Assembly: GCF_004101245.1 (NCBI RefSeq)
Contig: NZ_SCIN01000003.1
Span: 682,001 to 746,000 of the forward strand
Length of the DNA stretch: 64,000 bases
Reading direction: 5' to 3'
Source: Sphingomonas sp. UV9
GTDB taxonomy: Bacteria; Pseudomonadota; Alphaproteobacteria; Sphingomonadales; Sphingomonadaceae
The position numbers and the translations under genes were made by a program. Numbering within the stretch: position 1 is the stretch's first letter; the number at the start of each line of letters is the position of its first letter. Positions 43,972 through 53,646 of the stretch are shown here, one piece after another. The notes under the pieces were generated by a model. It was not told the DNA's origin, searched no databases, and saw only the letters and a list, made by a program, of their open reading frames with translations.

Positions 43972-44238
43972 TTACATTGCGTTGTTGGTCATCATGGTGT
44001 CGTTCGACATCATCGTGTCGTTCGCCATCATGGTGTCGTTGGCCATCATGCCACCGTTCATCGTGCCGTCGACGGCAGTCATGTTGTCGGTCATGGTGTC
44101 CATGCCCTCGGTGGCGTTCATGTCGGTGACCATCGTGTTGTCGGTGGTCGTCTCGGTCTTGGGACCGCACGCCGAAACGGCGAGTGCTGCGCTGGCGATC
44201 AGCGAACCGGTCAGGACCTTGGAAATGAGTGCACGCAT
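43972..44238 (-). CDS. Small lipoprotein with NDTMM repeats (88 aa)
   Basis: Signal with lipobox SACG (MRALISKVLTGSLIASAALAVSACG). The mature 64 residues are almost only Thr, Met, Asn, Asp and Gly, ending in tandem MMANDTMMANDTMMSNDTMM units. There are no Cys besides the lipid anchor, and about 17 Met. Met-rich, Asp-rich envelope proteins can bind copper or silver, but that is only a possibility here. ATG 44238 follows GGGAGC. Confidence 0.75.
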   Translation of the reverse strand: MRALISKVLTGSLIASAALAVSACGPKTETTTDNTMVTDMNATEGMDTMTDNMTAVDGTMNGGMMANDTMMANDTMMSNDTMMTNNAM

Positions 44239-44326
44239 GTGGAAGCTCCCTAGATAGAGGATTTGGCTGGCTGCTCGCCCTTAATACCCAAATCGTAGTG
44301 GACATTAATCCGATAACGCTTTGTCC

Positions 44327-45025
44327 TCAAGCCTCGTTTTCCTGAGGACAAGAAACTGTTTCAAGGAAAGCATCGACGGTCAACGTCAGGGCGGCGTCGA
44401 AAGTTGCAAGGTCGGCCGAAATGCCGAGCGATTGCAGGCTGGTAACGCCGTACTCAGGCAGGCCGCAGGGCACGATACCACCGAAGTGCGACAGGTCCGG
44501 GTCGACGTTCACCGAGAAGCCGTGGAGCGTCACCCAGCGCTTTACCCGCACACCGATCGCGCCGATCTTGGCTTCCCGGCCCCGGTCGAGCGTCCAGATG
44601 CCGACCCGCCCATCGACCGCGAACGCCTCCACGCCCAGTTCGCCGAGCGCAGCGATCACCCATGATTCGAGCGCGTGGACGTAACAGCGCACGTCGCGGC
44701 CGCGCTTTGTCAGGTCGAGCACGACATAGCCGATCCGCTGGCCCGGCCCGTGATAGGTGTATTTTCCGCCGCGTCCGGTGGGGATCACCGGAAAGCGTGC
44801 GTCGATCAGGTCGCCCGGCTCGGCACTGGTGCCCGCGGTGTAGACCGGCGGATGTTCGAGCATCCACAACAGCTCGCGCGCCTCGCCCGCGCCGACCGCC
44901 ACCGCGCGCGCCTCCATCTCCGCCAGTGCATCGGCATAGGGCGTCAGACCGGCGCTGGTACGCCATTCGACATCGGCGGGGGCGGCGGGGGCGGCGGGGG
45001 CGGCGGAGGGTGGCAGGGTGGTCAC
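44327..45025 (-). CDS. lipB: Octanoyltransferase LipB
   Basis: Transfers octanoyl from ACP to lipoyl domains. The start is set at GTG 45025, which has GGGGATC upstream and gives 232 residues beginning VTTLPPS; longer frames (ATG 45076) are possible. Motifs: [35 protein letters not shown] (catalytic region), [22 protein letters not shown] with the Lys, and [14 protein letters not shown] with the catalytic Cys. The stop codon sits inside a hairpin (TTGTCCTCA/TGAGGACAA). Confidence 0.95.
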   Translation of the reverse strand: MTTLPPSAAPAAPAAPADVEWRTSAGLTPYADALAEMEARAVAVGAGEARELLWMLEHPPVYTAGTSAEPGDLIDARFPVIPTGRGGKYTYHGPGQRIGYVVLDLTKRGRDVRCYVHALESWVIAALGELGVEAFAVDGRVGIWTLDRGREAKIGAIGVRVKRWVTLHGFSVNVDPDLSHFGGIVPCGLPEYGVTSLQSLGISADLATFDAALTLTVDAFLETVSCPQENEA

Positions 45026-45139
45026 GATCCCCAATTGCGCACCCGCGTTCCGACTTGCAACCCGACGTGCAACCATGTGGTCAAGCGCGGGGGCTTGGGC
45101 TAACCCCCGACACATCGGGCGACGCTGGGGAGCAGGCAC

Positions 45140-45961
45140 ATGGTGAAGATGGGAACGGTCTGGGATCGCACGGTCGAGGTGCTCAACGGGCGCACCGGCA
45201 TGATCGCGCCGATCGCGTTGCTCGGCATGTTGTTGCCCAGCGTGATCCGTGACGGCTTCGTCGCCTTCTCGACGCCGGGGACGGCGATGTTCGCGCTGGT
45301 CGGCGGCGTGCTGACGATCGCGGCGCTGGTGGCGATGATCTGGGCGCAGCTCGCGATCGTCGCGATCGCGACCGATCCGGCGACCGACGCGTCCTCCGCA
45401 CGGCGTCAGGCCGGCGCGCGCGTCGGGCCGGCGCTCGGCGTCACGGTGATCCTGATGATCGTCGCGCTGCTGTTCATGGTGCCGCCGGTCGTCGTGCTGA
45501 TCCAGTCGGGCTTCGACTTCACCGCCGCCGCGAACGGATCGAGCGTCCAGATGACTCCGCCCAGCCCCGGTGCCGCCGGGTTCGTCGGGCTGTACGCCCT
45601 CGCCTACATCATCGCCGTCATCTGGATCGGCGCGCGGCTGGTGCTGCTCAACCCGGTCGTCCTGAACGAGCGCCTCGGCGTCGGGGCGATCCGGCGCTCG
45701 ATCCGGCTTACCAAGGGGCTGACGTGGCGGATCATCGGCGTGATGATCCTGTTCGCGATCGTGACGCTGGTCTCCACCTGGGCCGCGCAGGCGGTCACCG
45801 GGATACTCTTCCGCCTGGCGCTCGGCGCCGACGGGGTCGCCACCGCGACCTTCCTATCGGGGGTCGCCGCGACGATCGTCACCACCGCCTTCACCGCGCT
45901 CGCCGCCGTCTTCACCGCGCAGCTCTATGTCGCCGTCAGAGAGAAAACCGTCACCCCATGA
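45140..45961 (+). CDS. Polytopic membrane protein, hypothetical (273 aa)
   Basis: Six hydrophobic segments, resembling the membrane domain of glycerophosphodiesterase-like proteins (PMP22/GDPD membrane type): [87 protein letters not shown], then [20 protein letters not shown]. Coupled by ATGA to a similar gene. Function unknown. Confidence 0.75.
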   Translation: MVKMGTVWDRTVEVLNGRTGMIAPIALLGMLLPSVIRDGFVAFSTPGTAMFALVGGVLTIAALVAMIWAQLAIVAIATDPATDASSARRQAGARVGPALGVTVILMIVALLFMVPPVVVLIQSGFDFTAAANGSSVQMTPPSPGAAGFVGLYALAYIIAVIWIGARLVLLNPVVLNERLGVGAIRRSIRLTKGLTWRIIGVMILFAIVTLVSTWAAQAVTGILFRLALGADGVATATFLSGVAATIVTTAFTALAAVFTAQLYVAVREKTVTP

Positions 45962-46698
45962 AGCTCGATTTCGCGACCGTTCTCTCCGACGCGTGGACCT
46001 TGTTCAAACGCGACCGCGATCTGTTGCTGCGGGTCGCCGCGCCGTTCCTGTTCCTGCCCGCCTTCGCGCTCGCTCTGGTCGTACCCGATCCGCCGATGCC
46101 GGTGGCGGGCGCGGGCGATAACGAAGCGCAGGCGATGGCGTGGGCCGACGCGGTGCAGGTCTGGGCGGGTGCGCATGGCGGCTGGTACCTGCTCGCCTAT
46201 GTGATGAGCTTCTTCGGCACGTCGCTGTTCTACGCGCTGTATCTCGATCGCGATCATCTCGATCTGCGTGAGGCGTTGACGCGCTGCCTGCGGATCTTTC
46301 CGCGCTTCCTGCTGGCGATGGTGATCGTGTCGCTGCCGGCGGGGGCGGGGCTATTGCTGTACGCGATTCCCGGCCTGTACATTCTCGGCCGGACGATGCT
46401 GACCGGGCCGGCGCTGTTCGCCGAGGCGCCGCTCGGCGCGTTGGGCGCGATCCGTCGCAGCTTCACGCTCAGCCGCGGTTCCGGGCTGCCGTTGATGGGC
46501 TTGGCGGCATTCAGCTACATTAGCGGCTGGATCGCCGGCGCGCCGTTCATGATGCTCGACCGAGCTCTGCGGGAAGCGGGCGAACCCAATCCGGTCGCGC
46601 TCGCGATCGTCGATGCGGGCGCCGCGGTGGCGGCAATGGCCGCGGGCATCGCCATGGCCCTGATCGCAATCTCCGCCTATCGCCGCCTGGCGCGGTAG
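45958..46698 (+). CDS. Polytopic membrane protein, hypothetical (246 aa), partner of the upstream gene
   Basis: The ATG overlaps the previous stop. About five spans, same layout as the upstream protein: soluble start ([25 protein letters not shown]), spans, then AIPGLYILGRTMLTGPALFAEAPLGALGAIRRSFTLSRGSG, which parallels [27 protein letters not shown] in the upstream protein. The two look like diverged copies that may form a heteromer. Confidence 0.75.
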   Translation: MKLDFATVLSDAWTLFKRDRDLLLRVAAPFLFLPAFALALVVPDPPMPVAGAGDNEAQAMAWADAVQVWAGAHGGWYLLAYVMSFFGTSLFYALYLDRDHLDLREALTRCLRIFPRFLLAMVIVSLPAGAGLLLYAIPGLYILGRTMLTGPALFAEAPLGALGAIRRSFTLSRGSGLPLMGLAAFSYISGWIAGAPFMMLDRALREAGEPNPVALAIVDAGAAVAAMAAGIAMALIAISAYRRLAR

Positions 46699-46715
46699 GC
46701 CTGCCCCACCACCCC

Positions 46716-46809
46716 CGTCATGCCGGGCTTGTTCCGGCACCCACCGATCCGCACACTCGACAAAGCTGGGTTCGCGGAAAAGTGGACCCGGAACAAGTCC
46801 GGGGTGACG
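46716..46809. repeat. Palindromic repeat, family A copy 2
   Basis: CGTCATGCCGGGCTTGTTCC at the left, GGAACAAGTCCGGGGTGACG at the right; matches 1101-1195 at the ends. Confidence 0.88.
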
Positions 46810-46820
46810 GAGAGGGCGAA

Positions 46821-47414
46821 CTACTCCCGCTTCCCCAAATATGGAATCTGCGGCGCCGTCTCGGGCGGCAGCAACCCGGACGCCCGAGGATCGGGAAATG
46901 TCTCGATCGTCCGCTTCACCGCCACGAATCCCTGCGCACGGTAGAAGCCAAGCGCGCTAGGATGGTCGAGCGTGCAGGTATGCAGCCACACCCGCTCCAC
47001 ACCCTTGCCCCACGCCCTCGCGCAGGCCTCGGCCATCAGCCAGCGACCATGGCCTTGCCCCGCGAGTTCGGGGATCAGCCCGAAATACGAAATTTCGCAC
47101 GCGGCAGTTGCGCGGAAGTCCAGTTCCAGCATCCCGACCTCGATCCCTGCCGGATCCAGTACCGCATACACCGCGATCCCCGGATCGTGGACGATCGCCG
47201 CCAGCACGTCGTCCGCCATCACCAGCCGCGAGTACCAGAGCCACGGGCTCCCGACCCGCCGGAACAGCGCGCGGTATTTCTCCAGCGCCGGTCGCTCCCA
47301 CCGCACCAGCCGCAACCGCGAACCGGGGCTAGGCCGCAGCGGTGGCCGCTTCCGCATTTCCAGCGTCGTGACGATCGTCGCGAGCGTGTCGTCGGCGACC
47401 GGAATCAGCGCCAC
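46821..47414 (-). CDS. GNAT-family N-acetyltransferase
   Basis: A 197-residue protein from GTG 47414. Acetyl-CoA loop ISYFGLIPELAGQGHGRWLMAEACARAW, then VWLHTCTLDHPSALGFYRAQGF. N-terminal part has RRVGSPWLWYSRLVM, which is seen in a distinct alphaproteobacterial subset. Follows hemF by four bases; likely same transcript. Confidence 0.88.
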   Translation of the reverse strand: MALIPVADDTLATIVTTLEMRKRPPLRPSPGSRLRLVRWERPALEKYRALFRRVGSPWLWYSRLVMADDVLAAIVHDPGIAVYAVLDPAGIEVGMLELDFRATAACEISYFGLIPELAGQGHGRWLMAEACARAWGKGVERVWLHTCTLDHPSALGFYRAQGFVAVKRTIETFPDPRASGLLPPETAPQIPYLGKRE

Positions 47415-47418
47415 CGTT

Positions 47419-48261
47419 CTAAGACCAGGTCGCGCGCGGCGGCAGGCTCATCAGGATCGCGTCGATGTTGCCCCCCGTCTTGAGGCCGAACAGCGTGCCG
47501 CGATCATACACCAGGTTGAACTCAGCATAGCGCCCGCGCCATTCGAGCATCTGCGCCTCTTCCGCCGCATCGAACGGCGTATCCATCCGCCGCCGCACGA
47601 TCCGCGGGTAGGCGTCGAGAAACGCCTCGCCGACGTCGCGCGTGAAGGCGAATTCGGTCTCGAAATCGCCGTCGAGATGATCGAAGAAAATCCCGCCGAC
47701 GCCGCGGCCGACTTTCCGGTGCGGGATATAGAAATAGGTCTCGGCCCATTCCTTGAACCGCGGATAATGCGCCGGGTCATGCGCGTCGCACGCCGCCTTC
47801 ATCGTCGCGTGGAAGTCGGCGGTGTCCTCCTCGATCGGCAGCGGTGGGTTGAGATCGCCGCCGCCACCGAACCAGCGCTTTGTCGTGTTGAGGAAGCGGC
47901 AGTTCATGTGCACCGCCGGCACGTGTGGGTTCGTCATGTGCGCGACCAGGCTGATCCCGGTCGCGAAGAAACGCGGGTCTTCGCCCGCCCCGTGGATCGA
48001 CTTGGCGAAGTCGCCCTCGAACGTCCCGCCGACGGTCGAGACGTTGACGCCGACCTTCTCGAACACCATGCCCTTCATGACTCCCCGCACACCGCCGCCG
48101 CCGGGTTCGCCCGACGGATCGATCCGGTCCCATGGGGTGTATTCGAACGACGCGTCGGAACCCGCCTCGCGCTCGATCGCCTCGAACTCCGCGCAGATAC
48201 GGTCGCGCAAGGATTCGAACCAGTGGCGGGCGGCGGCTTGCTGGGGATCGAGATCGGTCAT
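47419..48261 (-). CDS. hemF: Oxygen-dependent coproporphyrinogen III oxidase
   Basis: A 280-residue HemF: oxidative decarboxylation of coproporphyrinogen III in haem synthesis. Motifs: GGGGVRGVMKGMVFEKVGVNVSTV, HMNCRFLNTTKRWFGGGGDLNPPL, and FNLVYDRGTLFGLKTGGNIDAILMSLPP at the end. ATG 48261. Supplies haem for the nearby petBC cytochromes, but they are separate transcripts. Confidence 0.96.
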   Translation of the reverse strand: MTDLDPQQAAARHWFESLRDRICAEFEAIEREAGSDASFEYTPWDRIDPSGEPGGGGVRGVMKGMVFEKVGVNVSTVGGTFEGDFAKSIHGAGEDPRFFATGISLVAHMTNPHVPAVHMNCRFLNTTKRWFGGGGDLNPPLPIEEDTADFHATMKAACDAHDPAHYPRFKEWAETYFYIPHRKVGRGVGGIFFDHLDGDFETEFAFTRDVGEAFLDAYPRIVRRRMDTPFDAAEEAQMLEWRGRYAEFNLVYDRGTLFGLKTGGNIDAILMSLPPRATWS

Positions 48262-48280
48262 GCGCGGCTCTCTACCAAAT

Positions 48281-48400
48281 CCTCCCCGAAACGGGGAGGG
48301 GGACCGTTCGCCGCTTGGCGAATGGTGGAGGGGGTTCGCCGCACAATGGAGAGGGGCGCTTTTAGCATGACCTCGAGTTCCTCCCCTGCAAGGGGAGGAT
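48281..48400. repeat. CCTCCCC/GGGGAGG hairpins, family C-related
   Basis: CCTCCCCGAAACGGGGAGG at 48281, GTTCGCCGCTTGGCGAA inside, and CCTCCCCTGCAAGGGGAGG at 48381-48399. Lies between trmL and hemF. Confidence 0.7.
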
Positions 48401-48401
48401 G

Positions 48402-48851
48402 TTACTTCGGCCAGCCCCCCGTCTGCCGCAGCGCCTCCGCCGCCACGATTCCCGTCGCCACGGAAATATTCATCGATCGCAGCCCCGATCGCATCGGGAT
48501 CACGACCCGGACGTCGGCCCGCGCATGCACGTCGTCCGGCACGCCCGCGCCCTCGCTGCCCATCAGCAGCACGTCGTCCTCGCGAAACTCGGCCACGTCC
48601 AGCCGCACCGCACCCTTTGTGGTCAACAGGACGATCCGCCCGCTGACCTGCGCCAGGAACGCATCCCAATCGGCATGCCGAACCACGTCGACCGCGCCGA
48701 CATAGTCCATGCCGGCGCGCGCGACGGCCTTGTCGCTCCAGGTGAATCCCATCGGTTCGATCAGGTCGACGCCGATTCCCATGCACGCGGCGGTCCGCAG
48801 AATCGCGCCGACGTTTCCGGCGATATCGGGCTGGTAAAGGGCTATTCGCAT
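48402..48851 (-). CDS. trmL: tRNA (cytidine/uridine-2'-O)-methyltransferase TrmL
   Basis: A 149-residue SPOUT enzyme that 2'-O-methylates the wobble base of tRNA-Leu. Trefoil-knot motifs: YQPDIAGNVGAILRTAACMGI, LLMGSEGAGVPDD, and VVIPMRSGLRSMNISVATGIVAAEALRQ. Start ATG 48851. Confidence 0.94.
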   Translation of the reverse strand: MRIALYQPDIAGNVGAILRTAACMGIGVDLIEPMGFTWSDKAVARAGMDYVGAVDVVRHADWDAFLAQVSGRIVLLTTKGAVRLDVAEFREDDVLLMGSEGAGVPDDVHARADVRVVIPMRSGLRSMNISVATGIVAAEALRQTGGWPK

Positions 48852-48904
48852 ACCGAGCCCTCTACCGCGGCAAGCGCGCGGCGGTAACCCAAAGCAAAAT
48901 CCAG

Positions 48905-48933
48905 TTGGCAAACCATCGTCCCGCCGTCTATCA
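48905..48933 (+). promoter_or_regulatory. Candidate promoter of petABC
   Basis: TTGGCA at 48905-48910, 17 bases, CTATCA at 48928-48933, about 100 bases before petA. Confidence 0.4.
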
Positions 48934-49036
48934 GACCGCAGCCTCCGTGGGGACGGTCGGGCGGAATGGGGATGTGGTTTCGCGAAACCGAAGGCCCGGA
49001 CCGCCACGAAAAAAATAACGTGCAAGGGCGAGATGA

Positions 49037-49621
49037 ATGGCGACAGTGGACGATATGGTTCCCCCGGGTGAATCACCGGAGCCGTTTCATGAAGACGCGC
49101 ACGATCCCCGCCGCCGTGATTTCATCAACATCGCCGCCGTCTCGTTCGCAGGGGTGGGCGCGGTCGCGATCGTCCTGCCGCTGATCAACCAGATGAACCC
49201 GAGCGCAGACGTGCTCGCGCAGTCGACCACCGAGATCGATCTGTCGAAGATCCTCCCCGGCCAGGCGATCAAGACCAGCTTCCGCAAGCAGCCTTTGTTC
49301 GTGCGCAACCTGACGCCAAAGGAAATCAGCGAGGCCGACGCGGTCGATATCTCGACGTTGCGCGATCCGCAGACGCTCGAGGAGCGCACCAAGGCGGGCA
49401 AGAAGAACTGGCTGATCACGCTGGGCGTCTGCACGCATCTCGGCTGCGTCCCGCTCGGCGCGGGCGAGGGCGAGAACAAGGGCCCGTTCGGCGGCTATTT
49501 CTGTCCGTGCCACGGCTCGGCCTACGACACCGCCGCGCGCATCCGCAAAGGCCCCGCACCGACCAACCTCCACGTGCCGGACTATGCCTTCAACTCCGAC
49601 ACCGTCGTCACGGTAGGCTGA
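49037..49621 (+). CDS. petA: Ubiquinol-cytochrome c reductase, Rieske iron-sulfur subunit
   Basis: A 194-residue protein. A twin-arginine-like start ([25 protein letters not shown]) is the anchor and Tat signal. The Rieske cluster is CTHLGC and CPCHGSAYD, with CTHLGCVPL typical of bc1. First gene of petABC; ATG 49037. Confidence 0.97.
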   Translation: MATVDDMVPPGESPEPFHEDAHDPRRRDFINIAAVSFAGVGAVAIVLPLINQMNPSADVLAQSTTEIDLSKILPGQAIKTSFRKQPLFVRNLTPKEISEADAVDISTLRDPQTLEERTKAGKKNWLITLGVCTHLGCVPLGAGEGENKGPFGGYFCPCHGSAYDTAARIRKGPAPTNLHVPDYAFNSDTVVTVG

Positions 49622-49631
49622 GGAAACTGAC

Positions 49632-50951
49632 ATGAGCTTTCCCTGGGCCAAGCAATACGAACCGAAGCTGCCGCTGACGCGGTGGCTGGATGAGCGGCTT
49701 CCCGTTCCCCGGCTCGTCTATAATTCACTCGGCGGCGGCTATCCGGTCCCGCGCAACCTCAATTACTTCTGGAATTTCGGCGTTCTCGCCGGCGCCGCGC
49801 TGGCGATCCAGATCATCACCGGCATCACGCTGGCGATGCACTACGCCGCCAACGGCGCGGTCGCGTTCGATTCGGTCGAACATATCATGCGCGACGTCAA
49901 TGCGGGCTGGTTCCTGCGCTACGCCCACGCGAACGGCGCGTCGATGTTCTTCATCGTCGTCTACACGCACATCTTCCGCGGGCTGTATTATGGCTCGTAC
50001 AAGGCACCACGTGAGATGGTGTGGCTGCTCGGCGTGACGATCTTCCTGCTGATGATGGCGACCGCGTTCATGGGCTATGTCCTGCCGTGGGGGCAGATGA
50101 GCTTCTGGGGCGCGCAGGTCATCACCGGGTTCTTCTCGGCGATCCCGCTCGTCGGCGACACCATCCGTATCTGGCTGCTGGGCGGATTCGCGCCCGACAA
50201 CGCCGCGCTCAACCGCTTCTTCTCGCTGCATTACCTGCTGCCGTTCGTGATCGCGGGCGTCATCATCCTGCACATCTGGGCGCTGCACATCCCGGGCTCG
50301 AACAACCCGACCGGCGTCGACGTGAAGGGCGAGCAGGATACCGTCCCGTTCCACCCCTATTACACCGCGAAGGACGGCTTCGGGCTGGGCATCTTCCTGC
50401 TCGTGTTCGCCAGCCTGTTGTTCTTCTTCCCGAACTATCTCGGCCACCCGGACAATTACATCCCGGCGAACCCGCTCTCGACGCCCGCGCACATCGTTCC
50501 CGAATGGTATTTCTGGCCGTTCTACGCGATCCTGCGCGCCTTCACCGCGGACTTCATCCTGCCGGCCAAGCTCTGGGGCGTGCTGGCGATGTTCGGCTCG
50601 ATCCTGCTGCTGTTCTTCCTGCCCTGGCTCGACAGTTCGCCGGTGCGGTCGATGAACTATCGTCCCAAGGCGCGGATCGCGTTCTGGGTGCTGGTCGCCG
50701 ATATCCTAGTGCTCGGCTATTGCGGTGGCGCGCCTGCCAACGCGTTCTACGTGATCCTCAGCCAGATCTGCGCGGCCTATTATTTCGCGCATTTCCTGAT
50801 CATCCTGCCGATCATCTCGCGCTCCGAACGGCCGCGGCCGCTGCCGAACTCGATCACCGAGGCCGTGCTGGCCAATCACGGTGGGACGAGCCCTGCGCAC
50901 ACCGCCCTTGAGACGTCGCCGACGTCGTCCACGCCGCACGCCGCGCACTGA
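49632..50951 (+). CDS. petB: Ubiquinol-cytochrome c reductase, cytochrome b
   Basis: A 439-residue, eight-helix protein binding hemes bL and bH and both quinone sites. Motifs: [10 protein letters not shown] and [20 protein letters not shown] (heme His), [17 protein letters not shown], the Qo PEWY as [18 protein letters not shown]. The C-terminal tail (about 30 residues) is Thr/Pro-rich and probably extra-membrane. Confidence 0.98.
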   Translation: MSFPWAKQYEPKLPLTRWLDERLPVPRLVYNSLGGGYPVPRNLNYFWNFGVLAGAALAIQIITGITLAMHYAANGAVAFDSVEHIMRDVNAGWFLRYAHANGASMFFIVVYTHIFRGLYYGSYKAPREMVWLLGVTIFLLMMATAFMGYVLPWGQMSFWGAQVITGFFSAIPLVGDTIRIWLLGGFAPDNAALNRFFSLHYLLPFVIAGVIILHIWALHIPGSNNPTGVDVKGEQDTVPFHPYYTAKDGFGLGIFLLVFASLLFFFPNYLGHPDNYIPANPLSTPAHIVPEWYFWPFYAILRAFTADFILPAKLWGVLAMFGSILLLFFLPWLDSSPVRSMNYRPKARIAFWVLVADILVLGYCGGAPANAFYVILSQICAAYYFAHFLIILPIISRSERPRPLPNSITEAVLANHGGTSPAHTALETSPTSSTPHAAH

Positions 50952-50972
50952 TACGAACTCGAGGATACACAC

Positions 50973-51815
50973 ATGGTTCGTCTCATTGCATCCCTGGTCG
51001 GCGCGGCCTTCGTGCTGGTGCTCGGCATCGCGCTCTTCGGCAGCGTGGTCGGGGTCATCACCGATCCCGTCGCACCGACCGCAGAGAGCGTCGCGCACAA
51101 GCATCCGAAGGAGCTCGAGCTCGCCTCCAATGGCGTGTTCGGCAAGTTCGACCGTCGCCAGCTCCAGCGCGGATTCCAGGTCTACAAGGAAGTCTGCGCC
51201 GCCTGCCACTCGCTGCGGCTCGTCTCGTTCCGCGACCTGCAGAAGATCGGCTATTCGGAGCCCGAGGTTAAGGCGATCGCCAACCAGTGGGTGATCGAGC
51301 AGCCGTCGATCAACCCGGAGACGGGTGAAGCGGCAACGCGCAAGAACATCCCGTCGGATCGCTTCCCGTCGCCGTTCGCCAACGAGGTCGCCGCGCGTGC
51401 CGCCAACAACAACGCGCTGCCGCCCGATCTCTCGCTGATCACCAAGGCACGCGAGGAGGGCACCGCGTACGTCCACTCGCTGCTGACCGGCTACACGACG
51501 CAGCCGGCCGCGCTGCTGAAGGAATTCCCGGACATCAAGACGCCCGAGGGTCTCTACTACAACCCGTATTTCGCCAACCTCAACATCGCGATGCCGCCGC
51601 CGCTGACCTCCGACGGCCAGGTGACCTATGCGGACGGGACGAAGCCGACGATGGAGCAGATGTCGACCGACGTGTCGGCGTTCCTGACCTGGACCGCCGA
51701 GCCCAACCTCGAGGCACGCCACGCCGCCGGGTTCGCGTCGATCATCTTCATCCTGATCTTCTGCGGGCTTGCCTGGGGCGCCTACCAGAACGTCTGGCGC
51801 GACGTTAAGCATTGA
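50973..51815 (+). CDS. petC: Ubiquinol-cytochrome c reductase, cytochrome c1
   Basis: A 280-residue protein: N-terminal signal/anchor (MVRLIASLVGAAFVLVLGIALFGSVVG), heme-binding CAACHS, axial Met in NIAMPPPL, and a C-terminal membrane helix (ASIIFILIFCGLAWGAYQNVW). Completes the bc1 complex; terminator follows. Confidence 0.97.
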   Translation: MVRLIASLVGAAFVLVLGIALFGSVVGVITDPVAPTAESVAHKHPKELELASNGVFGKFDRRQLQRGFQVYKEVCAACHSLRLVSFRDLQKIGYSEPEVKAIANQWVIEQPSINPETGEAATRKNIPSDRFPSPFANEVAARAANNNALPPDLSLITKAREEGTAYVHSLLTGYTTQPAALLKEFPDIKTPEGLYYNPYFANLNIAMPPPLTSDGQVTYADGTKPTMEQMSTDVSAFLTWTAEPNLEARHAAGFASIIFILIFCGLAWGAYQNVWRDVKH

Positions 51816-51856
51816 TGGCGACTGGGCGCCCACGGTAAGGGCGTACGGATACAGGG

Positions 51857-51893
51857 AGCGGCGGACGGGCAGGGTGCCTTGTCCGCCGCTTTC
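51857..51893 (+). terminator. Terminator of petABC
   Basis: AGCGGCGGAC, 14-base loop, GTCCGCCGCT then TTCGG; a perfect 10-bp stem with a weak T tail. Confidence 0.7.
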
Positions 51894-51961
51894 GGTTTGG
51901 CCGTAGCGCAGTGTCGCGCATCGGCGCATCCACCGCCTCCGTGCAGAGAGAAGGGAGCTCC

Positions 51962-52510
51962 ATGCCCGATACCCAAGAGCGCAACGCCGACCTGAAGGCG
52001 CTGATCCGTACCATCCCGGACTTCCCCAAGCCCGGGATCCAGTTTCGCGACATCACCACCTTGCTGCTCGACCCGCACGGCTGGGCGACCGCGATCGAGC
52101 GGATGGTCGCGGCGGTTTCGGGGCCAATCGATCTGGTCGCCGGCATCGAAGCCCGCGGCTTCCTGTTCGCCGCTGCACTCGCCGCGCCGCTCAAGGCCGG
52201 CGTCCTGCTGATCCGCAAGGACGGCAAGCTCCCCGGCGCGACTATCGCCGAGGATTACGCGCTCGAATACGGCACGGACCGTATCGCGATCCACGCCGAT
52301 GCGTTTGCCCCCGGCGCGCGCGTGCTGCTGGTCGACGACCTGATCGCCACCGGCGGCACCGCCCGCGCTGCCGTCCGCCTGCTCCACAAGGCCGGCGGCG
52401 TGGTCACGCAGGCGCAGTTCCTGGTCGATCTCCCCGAGCTGGGCGGCGCGGAAGCGCTACGCTCGGACGGCATCGAAGCAACCGCCCTGATCCACTTCCC
52501 CGGTCACTGA
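51962..52510 (+). CDS. apt: Adenine phosphoribosyltransferase
   Basis: A 182-residue purine salvage enzyme (adenine + PRPP to AMP). The PRPP motif is VLLVDDLIATGGTARAAV; GIEARGFLFAAALA and LPGATIAEDYALEYGTDRI are family signatures. ATG 51962 after GAAGGGAGCTCC. Confidence 0.97.
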   Translation: MPDTQERNADLKALIRTIPDFPKPGIQFRDITTLLLDPHGWATAIERMVAAVSGPIDLVAGIEARGFLFAAALAAPLKAGVLLIRKDGKLPGATIAEDYALEYGTDRIAIHADAFAPGARVLLVDDLIATGGTARAAVRLLHKAGGVVTQAQFLVDLPELGGAEALRSDGIEATALIHFPGH

Positions 52511-52540
52511 TCGCACTCTTTCCCCGGAAGCCTTCCAGTC

Positions 52541-52622
52541 TTGTTCTTCCGCGGACGCGGGGGCCCAGCTAAATACCGTAGCGCACCGTTACCCTGGACC
52601 CCCGCGTACGCGGGGGGAACAG
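52541..52622. repeat. Palindromic repeat, family E copy
   Basis: TTGTTCTTCCGCGGACGCGG at the left, CCGCGTACGCGGGGGGAACA at the right. Between apt and the lipoprotein gene; the remaining 180 bases show nothing clear. Confidence 0.75.
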
Positions 52623-52800
52623 TAACGTGAGGCGTCCCGGTCCCGCCAAGCTGATGCGGAACTCAAACCCGTCAGACCGCTTTCCCGCCCCCGGTACGAA
52701 ATCCCGTCAGACGCCGTTCATGGAACTTGCGACATAGTGTCTCCGTTGTGCGACGAATGGCGGCGCGTTGTGTCCGCCCTCCGCGTACGGGAGAATTTCC

Positions 52801-53436
52801 ATGTTTATGAAACGCTTCGGCATTATCGGCCTAGCTCTGGGCCTCGGATTGGGCGTCGCCGGCTGCACTGACGGTTACGGCTATGGCGGTGCTGGCCTCG
52901 GCTATGCCAGCGATCCCTATTACGGGGGCGGGTATGGCGGCGGCTATTACGGCGCAGGGTATGACGGATTCGCAGGCTATGGCGGCCTGAATTCCTACTA
53001 CGGCTGGAACGGCAATTATTATTATCCGGGTTCGGGCGTCTACGTCTACGATCGTAATCGTCGCCCGTATCGTTGGAACGGTGCGCAACAGCGCTATTGG
53101 CAGGGCCGTCGCGGGAATTATCGCGGTAACGGCAACTGGGGCAATTTCGCCCGCGGCAACAACCCCGCGGCGCGTGAGTATCGCCAGGATCGGCGCGAGG
53201 CCAATCGCGATTTCCGCCAGGACCGCCGCCAGGATCGCGGTCAACTCCGCAACGGCCAGGTCACACCGGGTCAGTTCCGCGGCGAGCGTCGCGAAGCGCG
53301 CCAGGAATATCGCGGCGAGGCCCGTCAGGATCGACGTGAATACCGCCAGAATCGCGGTGGCCAGGGGCGTGGCTTCGGTGGAGGTAACCGCGGATTCCGC
53401 GGCGGCAATCCCAGTGGCGTTCGTACGCCCAAGTAA
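52801..53436 (+). CDS. Gly/Tyr-rich lipoprotein with Arg/Gln/Asp-rich tail, hypothetical
   Basis: A 211-residue protein with a lipobox (MFMKRFGIIGLALGLGLGVAGC). Residues about 25-85 are Gly/Tyr-rich (YGGGYGGGYYGAGY). The C-terminal half has repeats of RQDRREANRDFRQDRRQDR type and ends GGGNRGFRGGNPSG. ATG 52801 follows GGGAGAATTTCC (or ATG 52807). Likely surface or outer-membrane; low complexity prevents assignment. Confidence 0.75.
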   Translation: MFMKRFGIIGLALGLGLGVAGCTDGYGYGGAGLGYASDPYYGGGYGGGYYGAGYDGFAGYGGLNSYYGWNGNYYYPGSGVYVYDRNRRPYRWNGAQQRYWQGRRGNYRGNGNWGNFARGNNPAAREYRQDRREANRDFRQDRRQDRGQLRNGQVTPGQFRGERREARQEYRGEARQDRREYRQNRGGQGRGFGGGNRGFRGGNPSGVRTPK

Positions 53437-53469
53437 CTTACACCCCGGGAACTAGCGCAGCTTGGCCCA

Positions 53470-53596
53470 AGCGAAGGCGCGAAGGCGCGAAGAGAAAAGA
53501 TTGGTTCGCGCGGAGACGCGTAGAGATTCTAAGGTGGCCAAGCCGTCGCGCGGAATCTGACCTTTCTCTTCGCGCCATTGCAGCTTCGCGTGAACC
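53470..53596. repeat. Palindromic repeat, family F copy 2
   Basis: GCGAAGGCGCGAAGGCGCGA and AGAGAAAAG at the left, CTTTCTCTTCGCGCC...GCTTCGCGTGAACC at the right. A shorter version of 19168-19387. Confidence 0.8.
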
Positions 53597-53646
53597 AAAA
53601 AAGCTCCGTCCCGGCACCCAGACGGCGTTCGGGACGAAACCAGCGA

